DNA from: Gordionus sp. m RMFG-2023
Taxonomy: Eukaryota > Nematomorpha > Gordioida > Chordodea > Parachordodidae
Length of the DNA: 64,000 nucleotides
Assembly: GCF_954871325.1 (NCBI RefSeq)
Contig: NC_088775.1
Span: forward strand, 38,913,561-38,977,560
Reading direction: 5' to 3'
Shown here in pieces: positions 35,391-46,500 of the stretch (positions within the stretch are counted from its first letter, which is position 1; each line of letters begins with the position of its first letter). Under the pieces are notes generated by a model. It made no database searches and was not told where the DNA came from. It saw only the letters and a list, made by a program, of their open reading frames with translations. A program made the position numbers and the translations under genes.

Positions 35391-36940
35391 CCCAGTGGCG
35401 TAGCCAGGATTTTCTCATGGGGAGGGGAGGGTGTTAACCCCCCCCCCCCCCTACCAAACCTCCCATTTTTTATGAACACTCACTTATATCTTTATATTTT
35501 ATTGTATAAAAACTCTATTTAAAAAAATATATAATTTAACAATTATATAAAATATAAGTAATTCTTTATGCAAATAATGGTATTTAAAAAAATATGACGT
35601 TATTATCAAAATATAAATAATACACACTCCTTTGATTAAAAGTTTTTTCAATGGAAGGATTTTGTCAGATATCAAAATCCTAGTAAAGAGAAGAATTAAT
35701 TCGTTTCATAGAACATGGAGAAAGAGGAATATCTGAGGAGAATGCCATTAATTATAGAAATATGGAGACGTATATTCCAAAATGTAGAAGAGGATTTATT
35801 AATATAAATTTTTGTTTCTTACTATATAACATATATATCGTAATTGTAATTAAATAATTTGATATGTAAAAAATAAAATTTAGTGAAAATTAAATATATA
35901 AGGAGAAAAAATAATAAAAGGAATGTTGTATGTATGATGAAAAAAAGTGAAGAATTGTTTAAAAAAATGGAGCAGAGAAAAGATACAAATAAAGTAAAGA
36001 AATCGCAAAAAGTTTGAAATAAAATAAGAAGGAATGACAAAAATAAATGAAAATTTAAGAAAAATTGACAAGAAAAAAAATTTAAAAAATTACGATTTTC
36101 CTTTTTTGAATGGGAATTTTGCATTATTGATTGACACGTTTCCTTTTTTGATTTGACCTTTTTTTACACTTTTCTTTGATCGGACTTTTTCCTTTCCTTT
36201 GGGGAATTTTCCTTTTTGATTGACACTTTTCCTTTTTTGTTTGGGCCTTTTCCTTTTATGATTGAAACTTTTCCTTTTTTGACTAGGACTTTTCCTTTTT
36301 TGAATGGAAACCCTGTATCATGAAGTTTTTCATCCACATTCTCTCTAATATTTGTTAATATTGCAACAATATCCTTTGCTCAATTCTTAACCTCCCTTAA
36401 ATCCAAATCAATTTTTTATAGCATTTTGAAATCATATGTATAATTAAATTTAAATTAAACACAGATTCTCAGCATCTGCTGAATCTTTTTCATTGCTTGA
36501 TATATAAAATTCCAGTGCTGCAAATACAACATCATATAGTTTAATAAAGAGTCGATTCATGTCTTTCAATGAATCTAGTTGGACAAAATCTTTTTAGTTT
36601 CTTTTTTTCATTCTTTGAGTCAATGTCATGATAAGCCATTTATATTTTTTTAGCCATGATAATTGGAATATCAAATTTCTCATATTTAATGACACTGGAA
36701 ATTTCCAGGCACCTAAATATTTTCAATACTTAATTTTTCATCGTCATTATGAAAATTGTGGTGTAAATGGGCTGTAACATCTTTTTGATTTTTTAAATTA
36801 AAATTTATAGCTAAAAAAAATATAAAAATAATCAAATACTGTAGATCAATTATTATTTATAATAAATTAAAAATAGTTGTTTTTTAAATTTCAAGCATTT
36901 ATTATCAATTTGCCCCCCCCCCCTAATGCCTAAGTGCGCG
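35391..36940 (-). mobile_element. hAT-like element, CAGTGGCGTAGCCAGG end plus G run
   Basis: It starts at about 35393 with cagtggcgtagccaggattt, then ggggaggggaggg and a C run. The opposite side, near 36911, has a C run and ctaatgcctaagtgcgcg, a poorer complement. Minus-strand remnants at about 36320-36780 (DLREVKN, AKDIVAILTNIRENVDEK) fit ZMYM1-type hAT transposases. No target duplication is seen, so the right boundary is uncertain. Confidence 0.5.
36100..36310. repeat. Pyrimidine-rich tandem repeat, about eight degenerate copies
   Basis: Repeated ttttccttttttgattgac-like units, 24-30 bp each, on the plus strand inside the hAT-like element. Confidence 0.75.
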
Positions 36941-37119
36941 ATTCTTATAAAATACGACATCGAGGAAAAGCAAGGGGCAGGATAGCAAAATTTTTATTCC
37001 AATAATAAATTTCAAAAACCAAAATTTATCATTATATAAATTTATTAAAAATATTATTTAATTAATATGATCATAAAAATAGTCACTTTTAGCAATAATT
37101 GCGATATTAACCTCGTGAT

Positions 37120-37235
37120 ATTAAGCTAAATTATCTTCGCGATAAATTCGCGAAAAAGTGTATCGCGATAAAATTTATTCGCGAAAAAGAGTATCGCGAT
37201 AAATTCGCGAAAAAGTGTATCGCGATAAAAGTTTT
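37120..37235. repeat. 42-bp tandem repeat with TCGCGATAAA palindromes
   Basis: cgcgataaattcgcgaaaaa then gtgtat is repeated about 2.5 times. Each unit contains the near-palindromic TTCGCGAA and TCGCGA. Confidence 0.8.
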
Positions 37236-37239
37236 GCTG

Positions 37240-39639
37240 AATTTACATGGAACCAATTAAGGAAAAGGGTGAGCAAATTTTATAATTTCGTTGCTTAGTT
37301 TTCGGGGTGGTACTTTGTATCAGAGGTTCATGGAGGGATATAGTCGATGAGCCCAGCCAGGATTTTTTAAATAATTTTGGTTGTATTTTGATATTTTTCT
37401 ATGGGTGTGCAGTAAAATTGTTATACAATCTCTGTTATATGATTTTCCAACTGATAAAATAATATAATTAAATTTATTTTGAAAAAATCCCAGGTTTTGA
37501 AAAAATAAGCCGGGTCCGGGTTTGTAATTTTTATTTATTTATAAACTCAGCTCTGATTTTCAAAATATAATTTTAGTGTCTGTTATACATTTAAAACAAA
37601 TATGCAAGTGAAATCTCTACCGATTCGGTGTCCTATGGCTAATCTCGATTTTTTAAATAAGACGTTGCCTAGGGTTAAACTCAGTTATGCCTTCAACCAT
37701 TCATATCCTCCCAAATTTTTACTATTTCCCTCCAACCATTTATACCCTACCAAATTTTTACTATTTCAATAAATGATATAAAGTATAGACACGACTTTAT
37801 AGAAATAGTGTTAAAATTTTATTTATTAAAAATTCAGAGACTATATAATAATAATAATAATAATCAATAAAACAAATCTTATTGTTTAATGAACATTCAA
37901 TGATGTACTATATATCCATTTTTGTCTAAGAGCTATCGAGTTCGACTCTTAATTTTTACTATAAGGAAATTATATTATTGAGAAATATCAGGCTTCTATG
38001 CGGACCTCTATCGGTTTCGGTTCTGCACTTGTATATATTAAGCAGGATCACCTAAAATTTTGACACAATTGAAATCAAATATTGATTTCTTAAAAAAATT
38101 TTTGAAGATATTTTATTATGAAGAGCATTTCAAACTCTGATATTTTACTAAATTTTTTTCTCTTTTTATGGGTTAAAAAAAGCGTTTATATTATCGGGTC
38201 TATTTATATTTTCCTTCAAGATGGGCCATTACTTCTCATTTTTATTTTACACCGGATTCTATATATTGATTTTTCTCTATCAAACCAACCATATCATGCA
38301 GTGAGTGATATCAAGGTAATTATTAACAAAGTATTAAATATTATAAAACTCCTTGTCTATAAAATGCCTGCTTATTGAACTTATATTTTATTTGCATTCA
38401 AAGATAGTTGGTTGGTAAATAAATTAAATATCAACTTAAATATCGAATCGGTGAAAAATATTGAATCGGTGAAAAATTTGTGGATCAGCTCGATCTTAGT
38501 AAACAATGAATTATGAAACGTAAAGAGCCGTATAAAATTATAGTAAGTCCTGAATTGAATTAAGTCAGACCCAGTCCATTACAACTATATCTTATTTCAA
38601 ATATTGACATAAATATTGACGTGGGTATATATTTAAATACATTTTTATTATTGTTATATCAAATATTTAAACAAATAAAACAATTTTAAGGAGATAACAA
38701 ATATTTTGATTATTTAAATTACAATAGTTATTTTAAATGTGCGCAGAAGGAATAAACAAAATTATACTACTCGAAGATTACAAATTATCAAATGAATAGA
38801 TATTTATAATATCAATTGTAAATTATGAAATTGAATCATGAGGATGAGGAATATAATAGACGTTATCTCATTCAGCTAATTATACTTTATATGTTATATT
38901 AAATATATATGGATTTTTAAAACAGAAGCAAGTGGCGATTATTGAAGAGTAAAAAGTTGGTGTGATTATGTTTTACTATATTACATACAAGTCTATCAAT
39001 GATTTAAGTTAATTTCTAGAACTCTAAAGTACAATAGTAATCTGGAAAATAATAATAACTATAATCAAATGATAATTGAAAGATGGAAAATAAGGATCGA
39101 TATCGATTTCTTTAAAAAAGTTATTAATATATAGTATATAATAATAAATGTATATAATTTAAAATCTATAAATATTTCTTTTTATTAAATACAAAAGAAT
39201 AACTAAAAAAAATTTATGTTCAGTAATTACAATCATATCATTTATATAATAATATTATACTAAAAATGCATGTGAATTAGCAATAATTGGTATAATTGTA
39301 ATTTAACATCAACAAATATATTTAAAAATATATGAAATTTATTTTGGTTTATATAATGAATGCTAAATTATATGAACTCTTGAATATAACGAGCAAGCGG
39401 TATCACCCTTTTCTAAAAATACCTAAAACCCTTGTAGCGAAAACCGTAATTCATATATAATTTTGAGTATATTGCTTAATCCTTGATATATTGAGAGGAA
39501 TAAATTTTATTATTCCAAGTGGTTTCGTCGTTTCTAAGACAAACATTTCATTTTTATTAAAAATTATTTAAAAGCTAATCATAATGAATTTATTTGATGA
39601 GAAATTTTACTAATATATTAAATTTTTTGACAACGAATA
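37240..39639. other. Sequence downstream of Robo, no recognised gene
   Basis: AT-rich. Near 37480-37530 a short gccgggtccgggttt block resembles the GC-rich MITE at 12043. The open frame at 38118-38378 (+) is hydrophobic low-complexity sequence with no family match that I can recognise. Confidence 0.6.
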
Positions 39640-39645
39640 TTTATT
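39640..39645 (-). promoter_or_regulatory. Possible Robo polyadenylation signal
   Basis: AATAAA on the minus strand begins nine bases past the predicted stop; a second AATAAA follows near 39590. It supports the gene ending here, but the 3' UTR would be short. The hexamer is common by chance in sequence this AT-rich. Confidence 0.35.
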
Positions 39646-39654
39646 TAGGTAATT

Positions 39655-40518
39655 TTACTTATTATCAGGGGTAGTAACTACTGAGGGCAAAGGTGGGGGT
39701 GGAATGACATCGCATATATTGACGAAATTGGGAAGAAGTGTAGATGTTAAGCCTTGTTTTTTATCATTAAATATGATATCCTTGTCTTTATCTCTGCCCT
39801 CTTTCTCCTTCTTCTTTTTGGAAGCTTTGTGATATTGATTATGATGATGGCTAGAGGAGTGAGACCTACCACCTTCACCAACAGAATTACTCTCGTTTTC
39901 CTTCACGTTGGCCCCGGTTTTTGATCGTTTTTTGAGGCGTTTTTTAGCCGCCGAATCAGGTAGTTGGTCATGATTTTCTTCCTGTTCTTCACGTTCATTG
40001 CATGTTGAGTTTTTTTCTATCGAATCGTCGAGCAAGTGGCAGACAGCAACTAAACTATGATTGGCCCCGGTTATTTTACGGCCTTTATTAGGGTCGTCAT
40101 TAGCTATTATAGTGGAAGACAAAGGGGTTTTAGGTTCTTTGGGCAGGGTGTTTTGATTTATCATAGAGAAAGAATAATCGTCGCTAGGATTGGTTCTATG
40201 GTCGAAGGAGTTGTTAAATTGATTTTGGCTGATATTATTAGGTCTATTGAGGCCAGCAACACGTTGGGAGTTATCGTTCAGGAAAACTCCAAGGCTGTTT
40301 CTTTTATCAGGAATTTTTTTATTTGAATTAGCAGTCTTTTCTGCTATACCAACATTAGGACCACCTCCTATAAGGTACAGCGGTTGATTGAGCTGTTGGA
40401 CTGCAGTGCTTGCTTGGCTTTGCTGTTGAAAATATATCAAAGGAGCTAAAGAAGGAGGATAGAGGTAACGAGCTCCTACGTGTTCTAAACCAATTAAGTT
40501 TTCATTATTTTTCATTGG
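39655..40518 (-). CDS. robo: Robo exon: distal tail with proline motif
   Basis: Starts PMKNNENLIGLEHVGARYL, has a Lys/Arg-rich middle (KKRLKKRSKTG), and ends ICDVIPPPPLPSV, resembling the Robo CC2 motif (LPPPP) known to bind Ena. The stop follows PDNK. The stop overlaps a possible donor (AA/GTAAAA), so one more exon cannot be excluded. Confidence 0.85.
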   Translation of the reverse strand, partial: PMKNNENLIGLEHVGARYLYPPSLAPLIYFQQQSQASTAVQQLNQPLYLIGGGPNVGIAEKTANSNKKIPDKRNSLGVFLNDNSQRVAGLNRPNNISQNQFNNSFDHRTNPSDDYSFSMINQNTLPKEPKTPLSSTIIANDDPNKGRKITGANHSLVAVCHLLDDSIEKNSTCNEREEQEENHDQLPDSAAKKRLKKRSKTGANVKENESNSVGEGGRSHSSSHHHNQYHKASKKKKEKEGRDKDKDIIFNDKKQGLTSTLLPNFVNICDVIPPPPLPSVVTTPDNK

Positions 40519-43500
40519 CTTTCATAATTATTTTTGTGTATGTTGAAAAAATATTTAGCATAAAATAAGCAAATTATTCAAGCTATTAAATTTTAAAAAT
40601 CGGGATTTTACCCAGGCTTTTGTGAACTCAGTAAAAATATTAGTTTATGTCCATACATATTTTTTATTATTACTTTTAAGGCATTTTAGATACAACTGTA
40701 ATTACCGTTTTTTAAATTATGTAATAATATATTGCTATTGTTTATAAAAATATTTCAAAAAAGAAAAGGATTTTTTTAAATTATTAATATGCCAACCAAG
40801 TTTGATGGATGTTCTTGGGTGATTAATGCAGCGGAAGGACCATATGCGTTGATCAACTGAAACTGGGCGTTATGGGGAGATATCATGATATTATTGCCAG
40901 CGTCAGCAGAGGCGCTACCATTGATAACATTCGCACCGTTTTGGTTATTAGCAGTATAATAATCTAACAGTATTATGCGATTAGAGGGTAAAGCTGTGGG
41001 CGGACCCGAAGATGTTCCATTTAACAATGGTAGCAATTGAGGCGTTTCATAGATGGGACCTCCGGCTCCTACGAGACTCGTGTTGTCACTGTGACCACCA
41101 GTGTTCGCATTAACACCGTTGTAAATATCGTAATAAAAGCTTGATATCATTTGTTGGTTAAGGTTGTTGACGTTACTATGATTCAAAGTTTGATTAGCGG
41201 CAGCTAAATAAGCAGCTTTATTAACAGTACCATATGCACCTATAAAGAGTGGGTCCTGACGTATGCTGCCATTGTTAACGTAAGCTTGGTTGAAAATATC
41301 CGTAGGAATATTTGAAGAATAATTTTCATCTTATTCATGGAATAAAATTATGAGTTAGAAGAGTTTAATTGGGTTATTATAAATAAAAATATTTAATCTT
41401 ATCGCGTGATTAGACTAAAATTTATTTAGAATATAAGTTTAAAATGTGCATGTATAAAATTAACCTTTAAATGCCAAATTTATGCCGTTGTTGGCTAGGA
41501 TGGTTTGGGAAGATGAAAAATTTTGATTTGGTGAGATGGCTAAATTATCGGTAGCGAAGTCATTATTGCCATTCAGATTGTTACTATCCAACGCGCAATA
41601 ATTTGTGAAGGTATCGGGGTTTGTGGCGAAAGTGGTCCGTTGTGTATTCCATCTCTCGTTTACATTTTCGTTGGGTGGGTCAACATTGTGATTATTGTTG
41701 CTAAACCACAAAATATTTCGGGGAGGTGGTCCGGTTTTATCGTTAGAGGTCCCGCCACTTTTGTAATGCGTTTTATTTTTAAGGTTGCTGATGAAGACGG
41801 CCCCATTTGACGAGGCAGAAGAGGAGGAAAGGAGACGACGCTCAGTACCAGTGCCAATGCCACCACCAATAGTGGACGGGTTGTCTTTATGACGCGAATA
41901 TGCGGTTCCATAATAATAAGGCTCCTCTTGGAGAATTTCATCGCCGACAGAACCCGGTCTACATCGCACTAGGGCATTAAACTTTTCGTCATCATGGTCA
42001 ATAATAGAAGACAGTCCGGTCATTTTATTACGCTGATCTACTTGAAAACCAGCTATGACACCACCAGCCCCATGATCGCCTATATGACGATGATGATTCG
42101 CTCCATTTTGATAAGCATATTTGCGACGAACTCGACGATAAGACCAGAATGCTAAAGTCAATACGCATATCCAAAGAGCGGCTACGGCAGTCGCTATTAT
42201 CCAGGGTCTTTTATAAGCGACAGATGTGGAAGTGGAACCATTTAAAATAGTGGCTTCTGGTCCGGTACCCGAAGAATCTATTCTCTTGTTATAATCGTAA
42301 TTTTCTGACTGCCGCGGATAGGATGGAGTGGTGGTCATCTTCACGACGAGCCCAAACTCGGGACCCTTGTATAGAATATCTACAAAGTCGCTAAAAGGTC
42401 CAAGTCCAACGTTGGTGAAGGCCGCTACGCGAATCCTGTAAAATCCTAATCGATTTAAATGAGTTATCAAGGCGGAACGGGCCGTGTCATTGGTAACAAT
42501 TAGTTCTATATCGGATTGATGAGGAGAGATATGTATATCATTATCAGAATCGGAAGATATGAAAGAACAATGAACTTTGTAACCTCTAAGGTAACCGTTA
42601 TGATGAGTTTTGGAAATCGATTCCCATTGTATAAGAGCACTGTCCACACTATTTATTAGGGCTCGGACGTTTGGTGGTGATTGTGAGGGAGCTGAATTAG
42701 ATATATGGAATAGATAATAATCTATTATGATAAATAATTTATAACGATCAAAATTTAATTCTAATAAATAGTTACATATGTTTTTTTTAAATTTTAGTTA
42801 ATATGATTTTACCATCCTCTAATGTACGGGCCGAAACGATTGGGCTATTGGCACCTTCTACGGCATCAAAAAATGGAGAAATTATAAATTGATAGTTAGA
42901 AAATTTCTTCAGATCTTGCAATATATGGAATGATATAGTATTATCCATGAGGGTAACGGTGTGAAATGCAAGTGGTGTAACGGTTTGAAGAAAATCAGAC
43001 GGATCAAGGCGATATTTTAAGTAAAACCCCTGTATGTAATTTAAGTTCTTTTCCACCTAATATAATTATTTTAAATTATAATAATTTGAAAACTAAATTA
43101 TATAATTTTTGAATGGGCAAGGAAAACATAGAAAATATCGAGTATATTTAATATTTGGGTTGTACATATATGTGTAAATTTAATAAAAAGTATATATCTT
43201 ATTAATATTAGTCAAAATCTGTAAAAACCTGCCATTCCAATCTAATGGATGTAGATGTGAGTGGTTTGACATCTCTAAAATTTATAATATTTGAAGCTTC
43301 AAGTTTCTCCTGTACTTCGGCGAGATCGTATAAAGATGCAGCAGCTGTAATCTCTTCTTTAGAAACTATACAAATATTATTTTTATTAAATATATATTTA
43401 GTGTATACAGGGTTGGGAAAATTTTCAAAAAATGTATTCGAATATAAATAACAAATACACTTTAAAAAAGGTATTTTAAATATAAATAACAAATACCTAT

Positions 43501-46500
43501 TCAAAAGAAGTATTTATATACAAATACTTTAACGAAAACTTTTTGCACAAATAAAAACTTTGACGAATACTTTTTGCAAGTCTATTTTTTAAGTACCACA
43601 CTATCAATTTTTAACATATAATATTTTTCTTATTATTATCTAAAATTATCGAATATCTGCAGTACTATGTAAACATATTAAATAATATATTTATTGTTGC
43701 AGCAGTAGAATCATCACATAAATGATGTAATAATTGCAAATATAAATAATATCATAGTTTGACAGAGCATATAATAAATTGCTGAAAAATGAAATCGCTC
43801 CATTTATTATTTTGGTTTTATTTTTAGTTGAGCAGATATTCCATTCAGCTTCATGGGCGTAGCCATGATTTTTCTAAGGGGAGGGGGCACTATTAGATGG
43901 ATCTTTTCCCCGTAAATTTTATTGGAGGTTTTTAGGATCACTTATTGTAGACCTTTGGCTGTGTTATATTTTTATAAAAATTATTTTGGTTTTTAACTTT
44001 TTTATAAAAATGCTTCTTTTCTAAAAGTTTTGAATGATAGTCGTTATTAAAAATTACTAACCTTTACTTATCTTTCAAATTCTTATTCATCGTGATTATA
44101 TTGCATATGTCTTTGGGAGAGAGGGGGGTGATGAATTTTTTTATTAGCTAAAATGATATTTACGAAAACAAGAAAAATCTCGAAGAGGAGAATCCTCTCT
44201 GTCTACGTGTATGATTAGCTTTCAATATATAATATTTTTTGATATTTTGAACAGATTTTCATTCAAAATTGTCAAATTAAATTTAGAGGATGTTAAAGTT
44301 GTCACGAAACATCAAATTAAATTTAGAGGATGTTAAAGTTGTCACGAAACAAAATCCCTGCAAAAACATCTTATAAACATATTAGCTTAATGTAGAAACT
44401 CCTTTTCTCCTATTATTATATCTTCCTTATTCAAAAACTGGTATATTAATCTTCGCTTACGGTAATGCTCATTTTAAAAAATAAAATAAGAATTTAATAT
44501 TTAAATGTGAATTTACATTTAATAATTTATTTTATAATAAAAAATAAAAAAAAATATTTGTAATTGTCTGAAAATCAATGAAAACATAATATATATAAAA
44601 TAATTTTTATTTTTTGGTATTTAAAATACAAATACTAAATACATTCTAAAATATTCAAATAAATACTAAATACAAATACAGAAAAATACAAATATAGAAA
44701 AATACAAGTGTTAGCATTACTGCCCAACCCTAAGTGTATAATTATTTTTTTATATATCTAAGTTTAATCAATATTTATAGGTTTATTACCTATACTATTT
44801 ATTTTAGTTCTTTAAATAATATAAACCTTTGACATCATCTGGTAAAGTATATAGGAGGTGGGATACAGGACTAGGTCGCCCCAGTCCATACGAATTCTCG
44901 GCTCTAACTAAAAACACATACCCTGCGCTTGGTTTTAATCCAAAGAGAGTATATTCATTTCCCAATATCCGGCGAGCTGCTACAATCCATCCCAAATCGA
45001 TGGATGACGGAGTAAAATATTCGATCATGTAACCTATTGTAAAAATAAATTTTATTGCTTGGAAATGGTAAAAAAAAGAAAGCATGAAACAAGTATTAAT
45101 ATTTAAAAATATAAATCATTCATTATTTCTGCATCACATTTACTTCATTTGGTTAATCTACATTTCGACAAATAAATTAAAAATTTGCCTAGCATAAAAT
45201 ATTAATGTAAGCATGAATTAATATAAATTATATCTAATTTAAATCAAAATAAAATCGCCTAAATATTTACCCAAAATCCTTGAACTGCCATGCTCAATTT
45301 CGGAAACGGATCTCCAAGCAACGGTTATTGATTTTTTGGTGGTGCCATTAGTGTTATGGCTTTTATGAGGTTTTCCCGGAGAACCAGGCAGCGCAAAATT
45401 TTCTGGAATTCTATGAAAAGTGGCCTTAGGATCGGAAGGGGATTGAACATTAAGGGCGGCTGACCACGAGGTTGACAACTGGACAGCATTTTCTCTTTTT
45501 TTCTCTTTCACTGATTGAGAATGAGTTTGGGTGAACGGCAAGGGAATGAATGAGTGCGTTGTCATTTGGTAATTAGTAACAGAAGATAAAAATATCCATG
45601 TAGTTACTAAGCAGGTATAGATGCCAGTGTCAGATATATGTAAATCTAAGATTTTATTAAATGAGAATTGAAATATAATTAATTGAAAATTTTTCGCAAG
45701 CCAAATCTTTTGCAAGCACGAGGATAATAATAACAATAAAAAACGAGCTACTCAAATCTATGAATTTTTCTTTATAACACAAAAAACCTTGTATTTTCAG
45801 GCTCCCATCGTTCAAGATCATGAATCGAGATTTGTCGTAATCGATAAACTGCTTGTCTCCTTTGAACCAAGTCACCTTAACATGAGATTCATTACCTCGT
45901 ATAATGTTTTCATTACTTTGAACGGAACACGGTAAGAGGGCTACACTGCTTATCGCTAGGGTTTGATTGGAGGGACCCCGTCCTATCACGGGCGGATAGA
46001 AATAATCTAGGTACAAATTTTGATTGGGATTATTAAAACCCATGGGATTCGCTATTTCACGGTCCATTTCATCGCCGCCATTGTTATTATTAGAGGCGTG
46101 AGCCAGCATTCCTCCTATTATCTCGAGATATGCCTTGGCGATGGAACTGCCAGCTACGCTTAAAGCAGAACACACGTAATATCCTTGATCCTCCTTTTGT
46201 ACACCAGTTATCTTGAGCTCGCCGTCTGCGGATACCGAGAACCTTCCGTGAGGCCTATCAGGAAACATCAGGACTTGACTTCCTTCTCGCGTCCAGTAAA
46301 CAGAAGGAGCGGGATTACCTAGGTATGTTTAAAAAAATAACATACTTCTTCAATTTTACAATGATCACTCAATACCCGTTTTTTTAAATGTACCTTAAAA
46401 GCAAAATGAATTTTAATAAAATTTCATTTTTATAAATAACTTGTCAAATCTGACAGGTCATATAATTAAAAATAATTTCCTTGAGTTGGACCATGATCAA

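Noticed and set aside
35822-36124. Phe-rich 100-residue minus-strand frame
   Set aside because: Low-complexity translation of A-rich sequence, with no motif.
38118-38378. Possible small membrane protein
   Set aside because: Hydrophobicity comes from AT-rich codons. No acceptor, donor or family resemblance was seen.
40057-40326. Plus-strand 89-residue frame
   Set aside because: Antisense shadow of the last Robo exon. The same applies to the frames at 46706-46987, 46749-46955 and 47682-47897.
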